DNA of 64,000 bases from Sorghum bicolor (lineage: Eukaryota > Streptophyta > Magnoliopsida > Poales > Poaceae). The stretch covers positions 248,001-312,000 of the forward strand of contig NC_012874.2 of assembly GCF_000003195.3 (NCBI RefSeq), in the 5' to 3' direction. Shown here piece after piece: positions 10,661 through 22,509 of this stretch. The stretch's first letter is position 1; each line of letters starts with the position of its first letter. The notes under the pieces were generated by a model. The model searched no databases. It saw only the letters and a list, made by a program, of their open reading frames with translations, and was not told the origin of the DNA. A program made the position numbers and the translations under genes.

Positions 10661-13580
10661 TGAAGCGCCCCTGGTAAACCAGGAACTCAAATGTGATACA
10701 ATACTAGTCCCAGGAGGCTAGTAACACATTTATTACATCAGATAAGTTTCAGCGCAATAGTCTTGGAAAGCGTGGACAAGGAAGGCACGCTATAATAATA
10801 AGACACCAAAATACAACACAGGTCCAAAGGACCTAGAAACAAACGATATCGCCATCGAACATCTGACGAGTCCCAATGCCACAGGCTTAGTTGGGTGCAG
10901 ACACGACCTTACTCGAACGCCACTTCGGGATCGAAGTCCGGATCTTCCTCTGTTTAATAAAGCAAGGGTGAGTACAAAGTACTCAGCAAATCCAACCTTA
11001 CCCTACGGAAGGGGATAACAATATATATGCATATGGATAAATCAAGGATGAGGCTTAGTTTTATTTGCATAAAGCTATCTTTTTACACATGCAAGGTTTC
11101 ATTTCGCAAATACTGTTGTAAAAGAACTCTTTTTCCACATATGATAGTATTTCTGAAAATGGGGGTTTGATCACAATTTTAAGTGTTGTTGAACCCTTGT
11201 TCCCACAACACAATGGCAGTCAACCATTTATTTCCAAAATCACACTCACTCTCATGTTTTCACTCATCCCAACCAATCTAGTTGTTGAAACCAAACCATA
11301 ACCCGTCCGAGACCGCGGACACGGCTATCCAGATAGATTTACACTCTGCAGAGGTTGTACACTTTTCCCACAAGTAGAATACCATAACTTACACCGTCGT
11401 GCAAGCACAGATCCATCAAAGTCATTACCCTCCATAGCTAAGTAATGGCGCTCACCACGGGAACACTAAGGCCACATCTCATGATACCACAATAATTCAC
11501 AAAACTCTTTTCATACATTTCCACAATTTCACATACATCACTTAGTGTCCCGTTGTACACCTGCCTCCAGGTGATTGCCATACTAACTAGAGGGATTTAG
11601 ACTAAGCCTTTTCCATGCAAGGCGAGTGGTTGTACGATAAATGAGTTAGGCAAGATGAATCATCAACTCAGTCCTTAATCGAGACAAGGCGGATATCTTC
11701 ACGCTTAACCCCGCAAGGTATAAGCCACGACACCAGGGCATCCCCAAAAGAGATCCCATCCGCCCCATCTCCATAGTAATCACATCTATAACTTGTTCAT
11801 TAACCCTTTCATAATACCCACAATTTATTTTCACCACTCACACCTTTTACTTTTAAAATCATTATATTTGAAAAAATATAGCGATGAGTATCCAGGATGA
11901 GTAACAAATCCTAAACATACTAAATAATAATATTTCTGTCATAGCATATTATTTGTTCCTAGGTTCGAACAAGATAATTACCGGGTAATATCAATTCAAG
12001 GATGGCTATTCAACAGGTTTTAACTAAGCAACGAAAATACTTCGTACATATATCGTACATGCAATATTTAAAACGGCTTCTACGGGTTGTGTTTAAAAAT
12101 AGGATCAATATGCATCAAAGGGGATCAGTTGGACTTGCCTCCGTCGGCGTCCTCAGCAAACTCTTGCTGACAGTCCGGGTCCTCGACGTCAAACTCGCGG
12201 TACTCGTTTCCAACGTTCTCGTTTTCCGGCTCGTTCACTCCGTCAGCTAAAATACGCGACGAACGACACAGACAACAGGCACAGATAAATAATCATATAA
12301 ATTCAAATGAGCTCCAAAAATCATGAAATTAATATGGGAGGTAGGTCATGATTTTAGATGAATTTAGGAAAAAGAATTATTAAAATCAGAGTTAGCATGT
12401 GGCATTTGTGAAATGGCCGGACTTTAATCATGCGAAAAAGGCTAACGATGATTAAGAAATACATGCTTCACGAGACGAATTTTGGCTGGTAGTGCATGTT
12501 GCATGCATGCATGTACTATTTGGAGTTAATGCTTATGGCCCACACATGTATGGTTAGAGAGAAATTAGCAGGGGTCCTTAGAACTCTTCTGTATGTCATG
12601 GTTCTATTCGTGGAGTTCTTGGCAGTGAACCGGTACAGACAAATACATGGAAAAATACAGAAAAATACTACAGGAAGACACAGAAGAGCAAGGAGATGCT
12701 CATGAGCTGCTCACCTCGTCTTGCGACGACAGTCGAGCTCGGCTTGTGCGTATGGCCGTATACGGTATACGCGAAGTGAGAACGAGTGAGCAAGTGAGTG
12801 AACGTGTTTCTCGGGTGGTGAGAGTGAGCACCCGAGGCTGGCTTTTTATAGGCCAGAGGAGTGAGGTTATGCCTCTGGTGCTCAGCTTCGTGCCATTAGA
12901 ATTGCTACTGTAGTGCATGGCTACACAGGACGACAGGACGGTGGACGGTGCCTAATTTTCATGCAAATGACAATGTCTCATTTGCATGCACGGTGCGTGC
13001 AAATGGACGGTGCCTAATCACCATGTCCTTTGCATGCAGGTGCATACAAATGGACGGTGGCATGCTTGTCCTGCATGCATGCATGTATGAGATATATTCA
13101 TATATGTGGGTGCACTGCTATGCTTTCTTGCATGTAAACTTGCTGGTACTCGCTGTTATTTGTGCGCGAAAATATAAATGGTGCCTAATTGTACGTTGCG
13201 ACTTGCTATCTTTTTGTACGGCAAAAGAGGCGCGGGAAAAGGCAAGAGGTGGGGCCCGCATGCCGCGGTGCGCGCGCGAGCGAGTGCGCTCGGCGAGGGG
13301 GCCGGGCGTGAGTGCGCTGCGGCGCTGATGGTGGTGGGGTCGGCGCACGTGCCGTTGCCGGGTATCGGGCAGAGCGAGCGAGCAAGAGGGATAAGTAGCG
13401 GACATATGATGCTCATGCCATGCGGTGCAGGTTATATTTAAAGATGGATAATTAGAATGGATGGAAAAAGAATTAGATGGAGATACTATAGAGCTCAAAT
13501 TATTTTATAGTTTTTGAAATATATTTTGAAAATAATTTTTAATGCGAGTGATTTTTGAATTTGAATTTTTGGATGTTACA
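10661..13580 (-). mobile_element. Solo LTR of about 2.9 kb
   Basis: The block starts TGAAGCGCCCC and ends GGATGTTACA (TG..CA ends on either strand), with the 5-bp direct repeat CACGC at 10656-10660 and 13581-13585. On the minus strand it would begin TGTAACATCC and carries TATAAAAA at 12850-12843, so I orient it on the minus strand. There is no gag/pol on either side. All open frames inside are short and repeat-like. The large LTR suggests a gypsy-type element, but the superfamily cannot be told from an LTR alone. Confidence 0.8.
12843..12850 (-). promoter_or_regulatory. Putative TATA box of the solo LTR
   Basis: TATAAAAA on the minus strand in a GC-rich setting (GGCC before it and GCCAGCC after it), the layout of an LTR U3/R promoter. 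The LTR would fire toward lower coordinates. Confidence 0.4.
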
Positions 13581-14039
13581 CACGCGTATATGGCCGGCAG
13601 CCCGGCACTGATTCATTTAAAATATGTTAAAATATCGTTAACTTATAGATATTTACATAAGAGTAAGCGTGTGTATAAACAACATCATATATCCACGTTG
13701 TTTTTCTTGAAAAAGAATAATACTAATAATAATATATTCTCTCCATCCAAAAAAGAATAAATATTTAGAAGTAGTGCTTAACGGAAACTTTATTAAAGGT
13801 GAACCATACAAATTAAAAAAATAAACATGTGTGTGTTGTGTGTGGACTGTAATTTCAAGATGATATATGGAGCTAGTCTGTTTCCCAATAGAGAGAAAAA
13901 TAAATTTTCTGAGATATTTTTTAGATCCTAGAACATCGAATTTTCTGAGACCGTGGATGTCAATAGAAAAATAGCAATGTACAAATAAGCCCCGGGGAGC
14001 CAAGAGGAGAATTTCCCGATTTAGGTGCAGGCAGTATCA

Positions 14040-14322
14040 GAGCATCTCCAAGAGCTTGGCTAAAATTAGTAGCCCAATTCTAATATTTAGCCATTTTGTA
14101 AAATAGATAACTTCTTAAAAAAGAAGAGGTTCACAACAGCCTTGCTATCAGATAGCTAGTGCCAGTGGTTGGCTATATATGGCCAACGGCCAACGAAAAT
14201 CAAGGGATAACAAACTTTCTATTTTACAAAACCAAATAGCACATCTGTTGGAGCCTATTTTTTTACTATAAAAGTTCTAAAAGGCCTCCATAATAAAAAT
14301 AGCAAAGCTGTTGGAGTTGCTC
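14040..14322. mobile_element. MITE with GAGCATCTCC / GAGCAACTCC termini
   Basis: Left end GAGCATCTCCAAGAGCTTGG and right end the inverse of GAGCAACTCCAACAGCTTTG, flanked by TCA at 14037-14039 and 14323-14325. Length and 3-bp duplication fit a PIF/Harbinger-type MITE. Confidence 0.7.
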
Positions 14323-14351
14323 TCATGTCTAGCTTACACATCATAAATGCA

Positions 14352-15160
14352 AGAGTAAAGTCCACCACCGGTCCCTAAACTTGTATTAATGTGTCATCCC
14401 GGTTCCTAAACTCGCAAATCGACCATTTAGGTCCTCGAACTTGTTCGTCTGTATCATCTCAGTCCCTAAACTTGTTTAGTTGTGTCATCTCGGTCGCTAA
14501 ACTTAGAAATCACCCGTTTAAGTCCTCAAATTTATTCAGTTGTGTCATCCAGGTCCCTAAACTTGATTTTAAGTCTCATCTGGGTCAAAACAAAGTGATC
14601 TAAAAACTCTATATTAAAAATAATTCATAACTTTTTCATATGTACTCGAATGAAGACAAACTTTATATCAAAGTTGTAGCCCTTAATGCGTTCTACAACT
14701 TTATAGTTGAAATGTTTTTTATTTAAAGTCATTTAATATCACAAAATTTAATTTTAAATTTTAAATTTCTAGATCTAAAAACTTTCAAAAAATATTTTGG
14801 GACCCCAAAAGATTTCAATTTAAAAACTTTTCAACTACAAAGTTGTAGATCGCATTGCTTACTACAAATTTGATATAAAGTTTATATTCATTTGAGTTCA
14901 TATGAAAAAGTTATGAATTATTTTTCTATATAGAGTTTTTAGATTCGCCCTGCTTTGATCTGGATAAGACTTAAAAACAAGTTTAGGGACTGAGATGACA
15001 CAACTGAATAAGTTTGAGGACCTATATGGGAGATTTCTAAGTTTAGGGACTAGGTTGACACAGCCGAACAAGTTTAGGTACCTAAACAATCGTTTTGTGA
15101 GTTTAAGGACCGGGATGACACATCCAAACAAGTTTAGAGACCGGTGATGGACTTTACTCT
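14352..15160. mobile_element. Fold-back element with internally repeated arms
   Basis: An 809-bp palindrome-like element. The left arm starts AGAGTAAAGTCCACCACCGG and the right arm ends with its inverse. AAATGCA occurs on both sides (14345-14351 and 15161-15167) as a target duplication of 7 (possibly 8) bp. Each arm contains about four to five degenerate direct repeats built on TCCCTAAACTTG and TGTGTCATC. The open frames within it (14391-14603 plus, 15131-14898 minus) are just readings of these repeats. Confidence 0.8.
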
Positions 15161-15258
15161 AAATGCAATGTTGGCCATATATGTGCAAGCATGACGAGAC
15201 CGAATTTATTATATATATAGCTAGTTTGATTTGAGGATACAGAGCTAGAATTGTACTA

Positions 15259-15690
15259 CTCCCCCTGTTTTAAATTATAAGAGCATCCCCAACCGTTTTG
15301 CACAATTGGTTTGACAAATGAGGGAGTTTGCCAAGTCTCAAAAAAATATGGCAAAGGTGAAAAGAGGCAATCTCTAATGGTTTGGCATTAATCACTTCGC
15401 GCCAATTTCCCAATGCCAAGTGTGAACAGGTTTGGCATATATACCAATCCTTCCTCTCTTTTTGCCAAGTTAACAAAATTGCAAAGTCTAAATGCCAAAC
15501 CGTTGGATAAGTGTTTTTAAGACTTTTTTGTAAATACATGAATGCAAAGCTTATTTGCAAAACGGTTGGGGATGCTCTAAGCCATTTTGTTTTTTACACA
15601 TTATTTTCATAAGTTGTGTGTTTAGACATATATAGCCAAAGCTATGTTTATAGAAAAGTCAAAACTTTTTATAATTTAGAATGCACAAAG
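15259..15690. mobile_element. Stowaway-like MITE carrying a second MITE
   Basis: Left end CTCCCCCTGTTTTAAATTAT and right end the inverse of CTTTGTGCATTCTAAATTAT, each bordered by TA. It is split by the element at 15281-15577. Confidence 0.6.
15281..15577. mobile_element. MITE with GAGCATCCCCAACCG termini, nested
   Basis: Terminal inverted repeats of 22 bp (GAGCATCCCCAACCGTTTTG at the left, its exact inverse at the right) and TAA duplications at 15278-15280 and 15578-15580. It sits inside the Stowaway-like element at 15259-15690. Confidence 0.85.
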
Positions 15691-15692
15691 TA

Positions 15693-16164
15693 TCAAATTT
15701 ATGACCAAGAGATATATAGTATTACACTAACACTCATTAGCATAGCTATACTAGGCTGCCGGAAAACACACTTTGTTGTTACAAAGGTGTAAGAAGTCTA
15801 CTACTCCCTCCATCCTAAAATAAATTAATTTAAAATATAAAAAAATAGAGACACTAATAAAGAAACAAGAAAGAAAAACAACTAGGTTCACGCTAAGCTT
15901 GTTGTCTCATGATTTAATTTATTAGCGCAGAATAAAAGAAATTCCGTGAATACATAAGCGTCAACTACTTTTCAAAAAGAAAAAATATGGACACAAATTA
16001 AATGATACACGAGTTGCTCGCAAGCATCGTGGGCTCAAATGACTCCATATGGTCGGCATGGAGGTCTAGTACAATATGGACAACTTATGCATTTCTTAGC
16101 AGAGTTTGTAGCCATAGCTCACCGCTATCATTGGCTTTAATTAAAATTTCCTCATATATACCTA
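15693..16164. other. Intergenic region, partial MITE end only
   Basis: CTCCCTCCATCCTAAAATAA at 15804-15823 is a Stowaway-type left end without a clear partner. No gene is visible. Confidence 0.35.
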
Positions 16165-16445
16165 TCTGTTTTTTTAAACAAAACCACAGAAGAGCTGCCT
16201 ATTGTATTAAAGAGAAAGAGCCTAGACAGGCATTGTACAACCATATACAGAAAAGATCTAAAAAAACGGCTACAACTCCAAAACCTCGCCTTAGGAACAG
16301 TTTACATCAAACACGCAAAAATAAGTTAAAAAAATGTGCTTTGCACCCACCATTGCCCACACTCTTGCCTCATCCTTGATTTTTTGGAGGAGCTGCGCTG
16401 TTGCAGATTCCTTGTGCTGAAAGATTCGCACATTTCTTTCTTTCC
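16165..16445 (-). mobile_element. Probable LINE 3' fragment, minus strand
   Basis: On the minus strand the stretch ends CAGCTCTTCTGTGGTTTTG followed by TTTAAAAAAA, like the 3' end of grass LINEs, preceded by sequence with no intact frame. The open frame on the plus strand (16002-16379) is a chance reading across it. Confidence 0.35.
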
Positions 16446-16448
16446 ATA

Positions 16449-16484
16449 CTAGGAGGATTCCCCGCGCGTTGCCGCGGGTATGAA
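16449..16484 (-). mobile_element. Helitron 3' end, minus strand
   Basis: Read on the minus strand: a hairpin CCCGCGGCAACGCGCGGG, a short spacer and then CTAG followed by T at 16448. A GC-rich hairpin 5-12 nt before CTRR, with insertion next to T, is the diagnostic Helitron 3' terminus. The element body would lie at higher coordinates. Confidence 0.55.
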
Positions 16485-16764
16485 GAAGAAATATAAATAT
16501 GATCTTACTATAATCTATCGAGTCATCTATATATAGTTTTAGTAGTCAATTTCTGAAGAGGAAGAGAAAAGGTCACGTGAGAGAATAATTGCTAGTAGTA
16601 TGCATGTATGGTTATGTGTAGGTAGTTGTATCCACTACTGAAACCATTTGTGAGTGGACACTTAATTGCATGCGGCAACAGTAGAAGTGGATGATGACGT
16701 AGCGCAAGGAGATGCAAGAGAATTAGCTTAGTGAGGTTTGTCTTTATAGGATATATAGATCTCC

Positions 16765-17076
16765 CAACAAATGGGCATGATGATCGAACGAAGACCTCGC
16801 CTCGCCATCGAAGGTGTGTGAGTCTGTGCCTATCTGGAAACAAAGAAAATTTCACTCTCTGTCCGCCCAGAATCGGCCAACTTCCGCTCAGAATCTGGCT
16901 CGTCACCGTTCAACAAACGGGCATGATGATCGAATGAAGACCTCGCCTCGCCATCGAAGGTGTGTGATCCATGTTATCCCAGTACAGAGTCTGTGCCTAT
17001 CTGTAAACAAAGAAAATTTCAGTCTCTGTCCGCCCAGAATCGGCCAACTTCCGCTCGGAATCGGCTCGTCACCGTT
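16765..17076. repeat. Tandem duplication of about 150 bp
   Basis: Two head-to-tail copies (16765-16910 and 16911-17076), both starting CAACAAA.GGGCATGATGA and both ending GGCTCGTCACCGTT. The second copy has an additional stretch of about 20 bp near 16968-16989 and a few substitutions. Confidence 0.85.
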
Positions 17077-17991
17077 AGGAAGAGCGTTGGGAAGAGGGTA
17101 AAAAGAATATAAGTTTTTCTAGAGTTCTCAATGCAAAAATTTCTAATTATTAATAATACACATCAGAGTATATTGATAATAATAAAAGTACAAGGGTCTA
17201 GATGCAAAGTGTTTATCTTATTAGTTTATTTTTTATTTAAATCAGCTGAATTTGATAAATGTGTAGTAATTTATAGAAAAATCTAAAAATTACAAAACAA
17301 ATTTTGTTCAGCTCCACATATGTAGATTCATACAGTAAACAAAAAATATCATAAAATTTAGTACATTTTTTTTCTGGAGATACTTGCCTATGCTTTTAAG
17401 TGTAAAATTGAAATTGTAGTTATCTTGCTCCAATTATTATAAAAAATTATAATAGCCTATTTAATGTGATGCTTGATTTATGATAAAAGTTTTAGCACTA
17501 TTCTTGCATATCTCATTGATTTACTAATTTGACTAGATTTATGCTTGCTACATAGTTTAAAATCAATTTAAGTATGCAAAAATAAAAAAAGGATGCTCCC
17601 ACTATCTTTTTCACGATGTGTTGTTGTCATATGGACACTTCATAAGTCCATGTGTTCATAATCTACATACATTTAACTGATATACATATTTCATAGGAAT
17701 CCTATAAATAAAAATAATAAAGATAGCAACAAACTTCTCATGTTTTAATATAATACTAAGGTATATTAAGAGATAATATTAGAGTAAGATAACATTTGAC
17801 TAATTTATATTTTTATTACTAAATAAATATGTCTCCAAGATATATACTATTGTAAATATTAACTACCTAATACCATAGATGTCATTATTATCAATAAAAT
17901 AAACTATAGACTTTAAATTTTATAAAAAAGATAAATATAAATAGATATGTAATATTATGTTATCACTTTATATGGTCATTTGATGTTTTTC

Positions 17992-18023
17992 TCCCGTTGC
18001 AACGCACGGGCATATTTGCTAGT
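17992..18023 (+). mobile_element. Helitron 3' end, plus strand
   Basis: Hairpin CCCGTTGCAACGCACGGG, then CATATTTG and CTAG, followed by T. The body would lie to the left. Together with the minus-strand end at 16449 this gives two outward-facing 3' ends around 1.6 kb of AT-rich DNA without coding capacity. Confidence 0.6.
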
Positions 18024-18108
18024 TAATTTCTAAAGAACAACTAAAATAAAACCCACCCTAGAAGGATATCAACCCGTTGCTGCACATATCATGGACGGTC
18101 TAGAATAA

Positions 18109-18455
18109 GGCCCTGTTTAGTTCCCCACCCAAAAATTTTTCATCCATCCCATCGAATCTTTGGACACATGTATGGAACATTAAATGTAGATAAAAAAATA
18201 AACTAATTATACAGTTTAGTTGAGAATCGCGAGACGAATCTTTTAAGCCTAGTTACTCCATGATTAGCCTTAAGTGCTACAGTAACCCACATATGCTAAT
18301 GACAGGTTAATTATGCTTAATAAATTTGTCTTGCAGTTTCCTGACGAGCTATGTAATTTGTTTTTTTTATTAGTTTCTAAAAACCTCTTTCGACATCCTT
18401 CCGACACATCCGATGTGACACCCAAAAAATCTTCGTTCCCAATCTAAACAGGCCC
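18109..18455. mobile_element. Tourist-like MITE, 350-bp subfamily, copy 1
   Basis: Termini GGCCCTGTTTAGTTCC and the inverse of GGGCCTGTTTAG, with TAA at 18106-18108 and 18456-18458. It is nearly identical along its length to the element at 56072-56416, including the internal ACTCCATGATTAGCCTTAAG segment. Confidence 0.85.
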
Positions 18456-18458
18456 TAA

Positions 18459-20858
18459 GAATTGGATGATAGCTTGCATAAAATATTGGATGGTGTTAGA
18501 GAAAGCTCGCATAATGACATGCTGGTGGAGTCATGTCATGGATGGCTTGTATTGAGATATACTGGTAATGGTGGTTTCCTCTTTAGAAAAAAATATATAA
18601 TAAATAAACTCCCATATATATGACGATGGAAATTATATGCCTACAACTAGTCGGTACAACAACCATGCCATGCACTTGTGAGCATGAGTTGTACTTGAAT
18701 AAATAGATTTTTCAAGTTGTCCTAAGTTAAAAAAATACGGTGGATATTTCATATTCATAGGGGAGCCTATGCCCCTACACACCCCAATGAAATTTTAACA
18801 AATAAGGTGCATATTTCGTATTTATAGGGGGCTTGTGCCCCTACACATCCCCTGTCTTTGCCCCTGATAGCAATTACTTTTTGATGGTCATAGACTGGTT
18901 GGATGCCTAAGATGTATTTCATATTCATGCTCTTAGCCTATTTAATAATATCCATGACTCAAAACACGAAGGGCAAGCAGAAGATGGACGCATTGATCAC
19001 CACCTTCCAGCAGGTGCAGGCAGTCCCATTTCATGACCCAGAACACGAAGGGCAAGCAGATGTCGGACGTGTTGGTCACCACCTTCCAGCAAGTGCAGGC
19101 AGACACCGACATGGCCAATGTAGCCCTCATCGAGGACGATGTCACCGATGGCCTGGCCCTGCTAGAGTAGGGTTTGCCTGCGACAGTGGGTGGACCTAGC
19201 GTCGACCAGGGCTAGGGCTAGGGACAAGTGGAGAGGAGACTGTTTCAATGGAGGATATGCAGGCTACGACCTAGGAGGCGCTGAAGATCGTCGAGGGCAC
19301 GACCTAAGAGGCAGTCTTGGCCGTGAGGCGCGCAACTGAGGAGACAACTCGTCAGCAGCATATGGGGGTGCCACCCTAGCCTGTTGACTTGCTTGCTCGC
19401 CACCACATGACAGCTATATATTTCACATTCATAGGGGCCTATGCCCCTATTTTCCCCTGTCTCCGCCATTGATAGCTGCTACAATCTCACGGTTATGGAC
19501 TGGCTAGATGTCTAAGATAGTAAATTTTTACTGAGGCGTCGACATGGGAGACGGTTCTGGTGCCTCCCCAGGCCATAGACCTGCTTCCCTGCCACCATGT
19601 GGCAGCTGACGGTAGAGACGAGCCCATCGACGACATCCACGAGCAACAGTGATATCGCGTTGCATCTCTAGTACGGAGTATATATATTGTGTATATATAG
19701 TATATATAATTACTATAGTACTTGGGACAATCTAGCCTCATATCTTGCACTGTGTTGGTGCATGGACTAATTATATTATGCAGTTCGTAGACTGGGTGTG
19801 GAACATACGTACTTGTGTTTGTTGCACTTCATGCACATGGGCACTGCTCGCATAACATATTAATACTTGTGTTGGTTGGAACATACATATTACAATTTGG
19901 CTTCTTTCATTACTATCTATAAGTGTGTGTCCAAGCTTAATAGACTGGTCGGGTGCTCTATATATGCTGGTGCATATATGCACTTTGATTTAGTTTTATG
20001 GCCCTAATAATACTGAGAATCAATGTAAAAGAAAAGGTTAAAGTGAAATATATTTTGAAACAGAGGGAGTAGCATGCTATCTGTTGTGCATACAAACATG
20101 CAATCCGTATATAGATGACACAATTAGAGTGCTAGATGCAAATAATCAAACCGAATAAGCAAGAAAAAATTCTCTCTAGACTTTATATCTAGTTCTGCAG
20201 TAGCCCCATGTTTTCCCTTATCACCTCTCGTTGATTCTCTCCAACACATCTCCCTCTCTCAGCCCTCCATCCTCCTTCTATCTTCGCTATCATTTCCTCC
20301 CAATGAACTTTAGAATAATAATTAGAGTTTTGGGAAAAAATCGCTAAACCGGTCAAAATTAAAATATATGTCCAAGGAAAAAATGTCCAATGATATAATG
20401 CACCATGTCAATAATAAATAGAACTTCAATGTAAAGCCAAGTTAAGACATATTCGTCAGCCTACAAAGCAGCCTTGGTCAAATTGGCATGGCACACACCT
20501 GCAAGATGGAGAAATAATAGAAGGAATTAACAATATTGCACAAAATCATTAAAATAAAAAGGAGATAAGTCCTACAAGATATTCGGTCTTGCTATAGTAG
20601 TTCATCACATACACAAGGGGATGCCACATGACAACACGATGCAGCAGACAACCCAGCAAGTCAACTAAGTGTCTAGGTGACTAGATTTAATGGAATCAAT
20701 ATACGTACCTGTTGGCTAAGAACAACTGCATGATTGATTCATTACAACATATATAAATATAGAGAAAAAAAATCACACAATGCTGTCACTGTGTGTGCCA
20801 TGCCATGCCATGCAGTGCAATGCGAAGGGGTCCCTTCCATTCCATATATACCTTAATA
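18459..20858. other. Repeat-derived intergenic region
   Basis: It holds several degenerate copies of a unit reading TTTCATATTCATAGGGG..CCTATGCCCCTA (near 18745-18790, 18805-18850, 19420-19460) and a 75-bp tandem duplication at 18953-19111. From 19500 to 20858 I see only simple AT-rich DNA with no gene. Confidence 0.4.
18953..19111 (+). repeat. Tandem duplication in a short decayed coding-like stretch
   Basis: The segment AACACGAAGGGCAAGCAGA..ACCACCTTCCAGCA.GTGCAGGCAG occurs twice in a row. In one frame each copy reads like NTKGKQ...ITTFQQVQA, but the second copy is out of frame with the first, so no continuous protein is made. It could be a piece of a retroelement gag or a captured gene; I do not recognise it. 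Confidence 0.5.
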
Positions 20859-20863
20859 GTTAT

Positions 20864-22504
20864 TGTTGCGTATTCATTACCAAAAGTAGACTTAGTTTTC
20901 TAATTCTGATAACGGTGCCAAAAATGTCAAACCTATCCCTCATACCACTTAAGCCAAGTTGTCATCCCCAGCATGACATGAGAGACGCGGTATTGAAATA
21001 TGCAATTGCTCTTCTAATAAATAATGAATGGGATCTGCAAGCGCACAGATTAATACCGATATAGTATTTTAACCGGGAAGTATTCCACGTATCGTTATTT
21101 ATATTTTTACCACTGGGGAGAGATTAGCAATCATCAATATTGATTACAGAATAGAATATGAGATTGAGTATCTATCATTGCATGTATAATTGAGAACATT
21201 TATCTAACTCTTTCATACAGGGGTAAGTGTCACATAAAAGATATATGAAGTAATGAATAGTGACAAAGATAATTAATCCGATCAGCATAACTTAGCCACA
21301 TATAAATATGATAAGCACCTCAATTAGATACTCTAGAAAGTCATTAGCATGGAATTAGAACGAACTACAAGAATATTTCTTAAGTTATTCTCAGCTATAT
21401 AGTCTAGCATTATCATAATTAGTGCAAGCATACTTAGCAATCATTGCGAGACAAAGACTACACCCATGCATAGTGATATTAGCAAGGTAAATGAGAAACA
21501 TAGCAATCACTCCCCTGTAATAATATTGCTCTGCCAGCCCAATACATGAGAGGGGGACTATATAAGAATCAATGAAGCTGTCACTATCACGAACTACCCC
21601 ACGATCTGGCATATTGGGTACAATTGCAGATAAATACGGTATAAGCACCACGCCTACACAATATCTATCATTTACCCATGGATCCGATGGATAAACGCTA
21701 TACGATCCTAAGCATGTATATAGATCCAATCTAACTAAGCCAAGTACATAACTATGATAAACTAAGAACAATATAATCTTGAATATAAACAAGTAGAGCA
21801 AAGTCATAAGCAATATATTGAAGTAGAACAAAGTCATATTCATAATATTGAAGAACAAAGATAATTAGAAGAACAATTAGAAGCACAATTAGAGAATCCT
21901 CTTAACAGATCCGGAAACCAATCGAAGATTGACTCCTTCTAGTTCTAATCCTATGTAGCTATGCTAATCTAGATATCTTATTGATGTGGTGGCTCTAATC
22001 TTGATCAGAGGCTTCTTCTCCCTTGAGGAATAATGAATTAGGGTTGAGAGGCTCTCTCCTCCAGGGGTCTGGTTTTATAGTCCCTTCAAGTGAATATGGG
22101 CCGTTGGATCAAACCGACATTGATTGAACGGTTATCTTTGATCCTTTAGGTCGGTGGAGATTAGTCCCGAAAGAGAGTCCTGATTGGACTCAGCAGGTGG
22201 GCGGGCACCCTGGTTACCTGGGCGGGCGCCCAGGGCCAGGCCCCGTTCGGCCTCTGCTTCCTTCCGTGGCTTCTGGACTCTTCTAGATGTAAGATAATTG
22301 CGCGGCACATTAATATCTCTATGTAATCTCGACGTGTACGTGGGCCTTTCTTCCGTATTTCCTGATAACCCCCTACAGAAATAGACAAACACTAAAACTC
22401 GTGGAATTCTGTCAGATAAAATCCTAAGTCTGGATGTTGATTTCATTTAGATCCTTTTCTTTGTTTATTTAATAATTAAATTTGATACTTAAGGACCGTC
22501 AACA
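20864..22504 (-). mobile_element. Solo LTR, minus orientation, about 1.64 kb
   Basis: On the minus strand it begins TGTTGACGGTCCTTAAGTA and ends GAATACGCAACA. GTTAT flanks it at 20859-20863 and 22505-22509. Its U3-side half is clearly homologous to the LTR at 23937-25166; it is about 400 bp longer, mostly in the part between 20864 and 21900. The open frames inside (for example 22446-22132 minus) are LTR sequence. Confidence 0.85.
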
Positions 22505-22509
22505 GTTAT

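Noticed and set aside
13118..13498. Overlapping open frames on both strands, 86-126 codons
   Set aside because: They lie in the GC-rich part of the 2.9-kb solo LTR and have no recognisable domain.
14391..15131. Short open frames rich in NLFSCVI-type repeats
   Set aside because: They are translations of the direct repeats in the arms of the fold-back element.
22132..22446. Minus-strand open frame, similar to the plus-strand frame at 23995-24318
   Set aside because: Both lie in the same part of the two solo LTRs. The similarity comes from LTR homology, and the GC-rich, Arg/Pro-rich reading has no domain.
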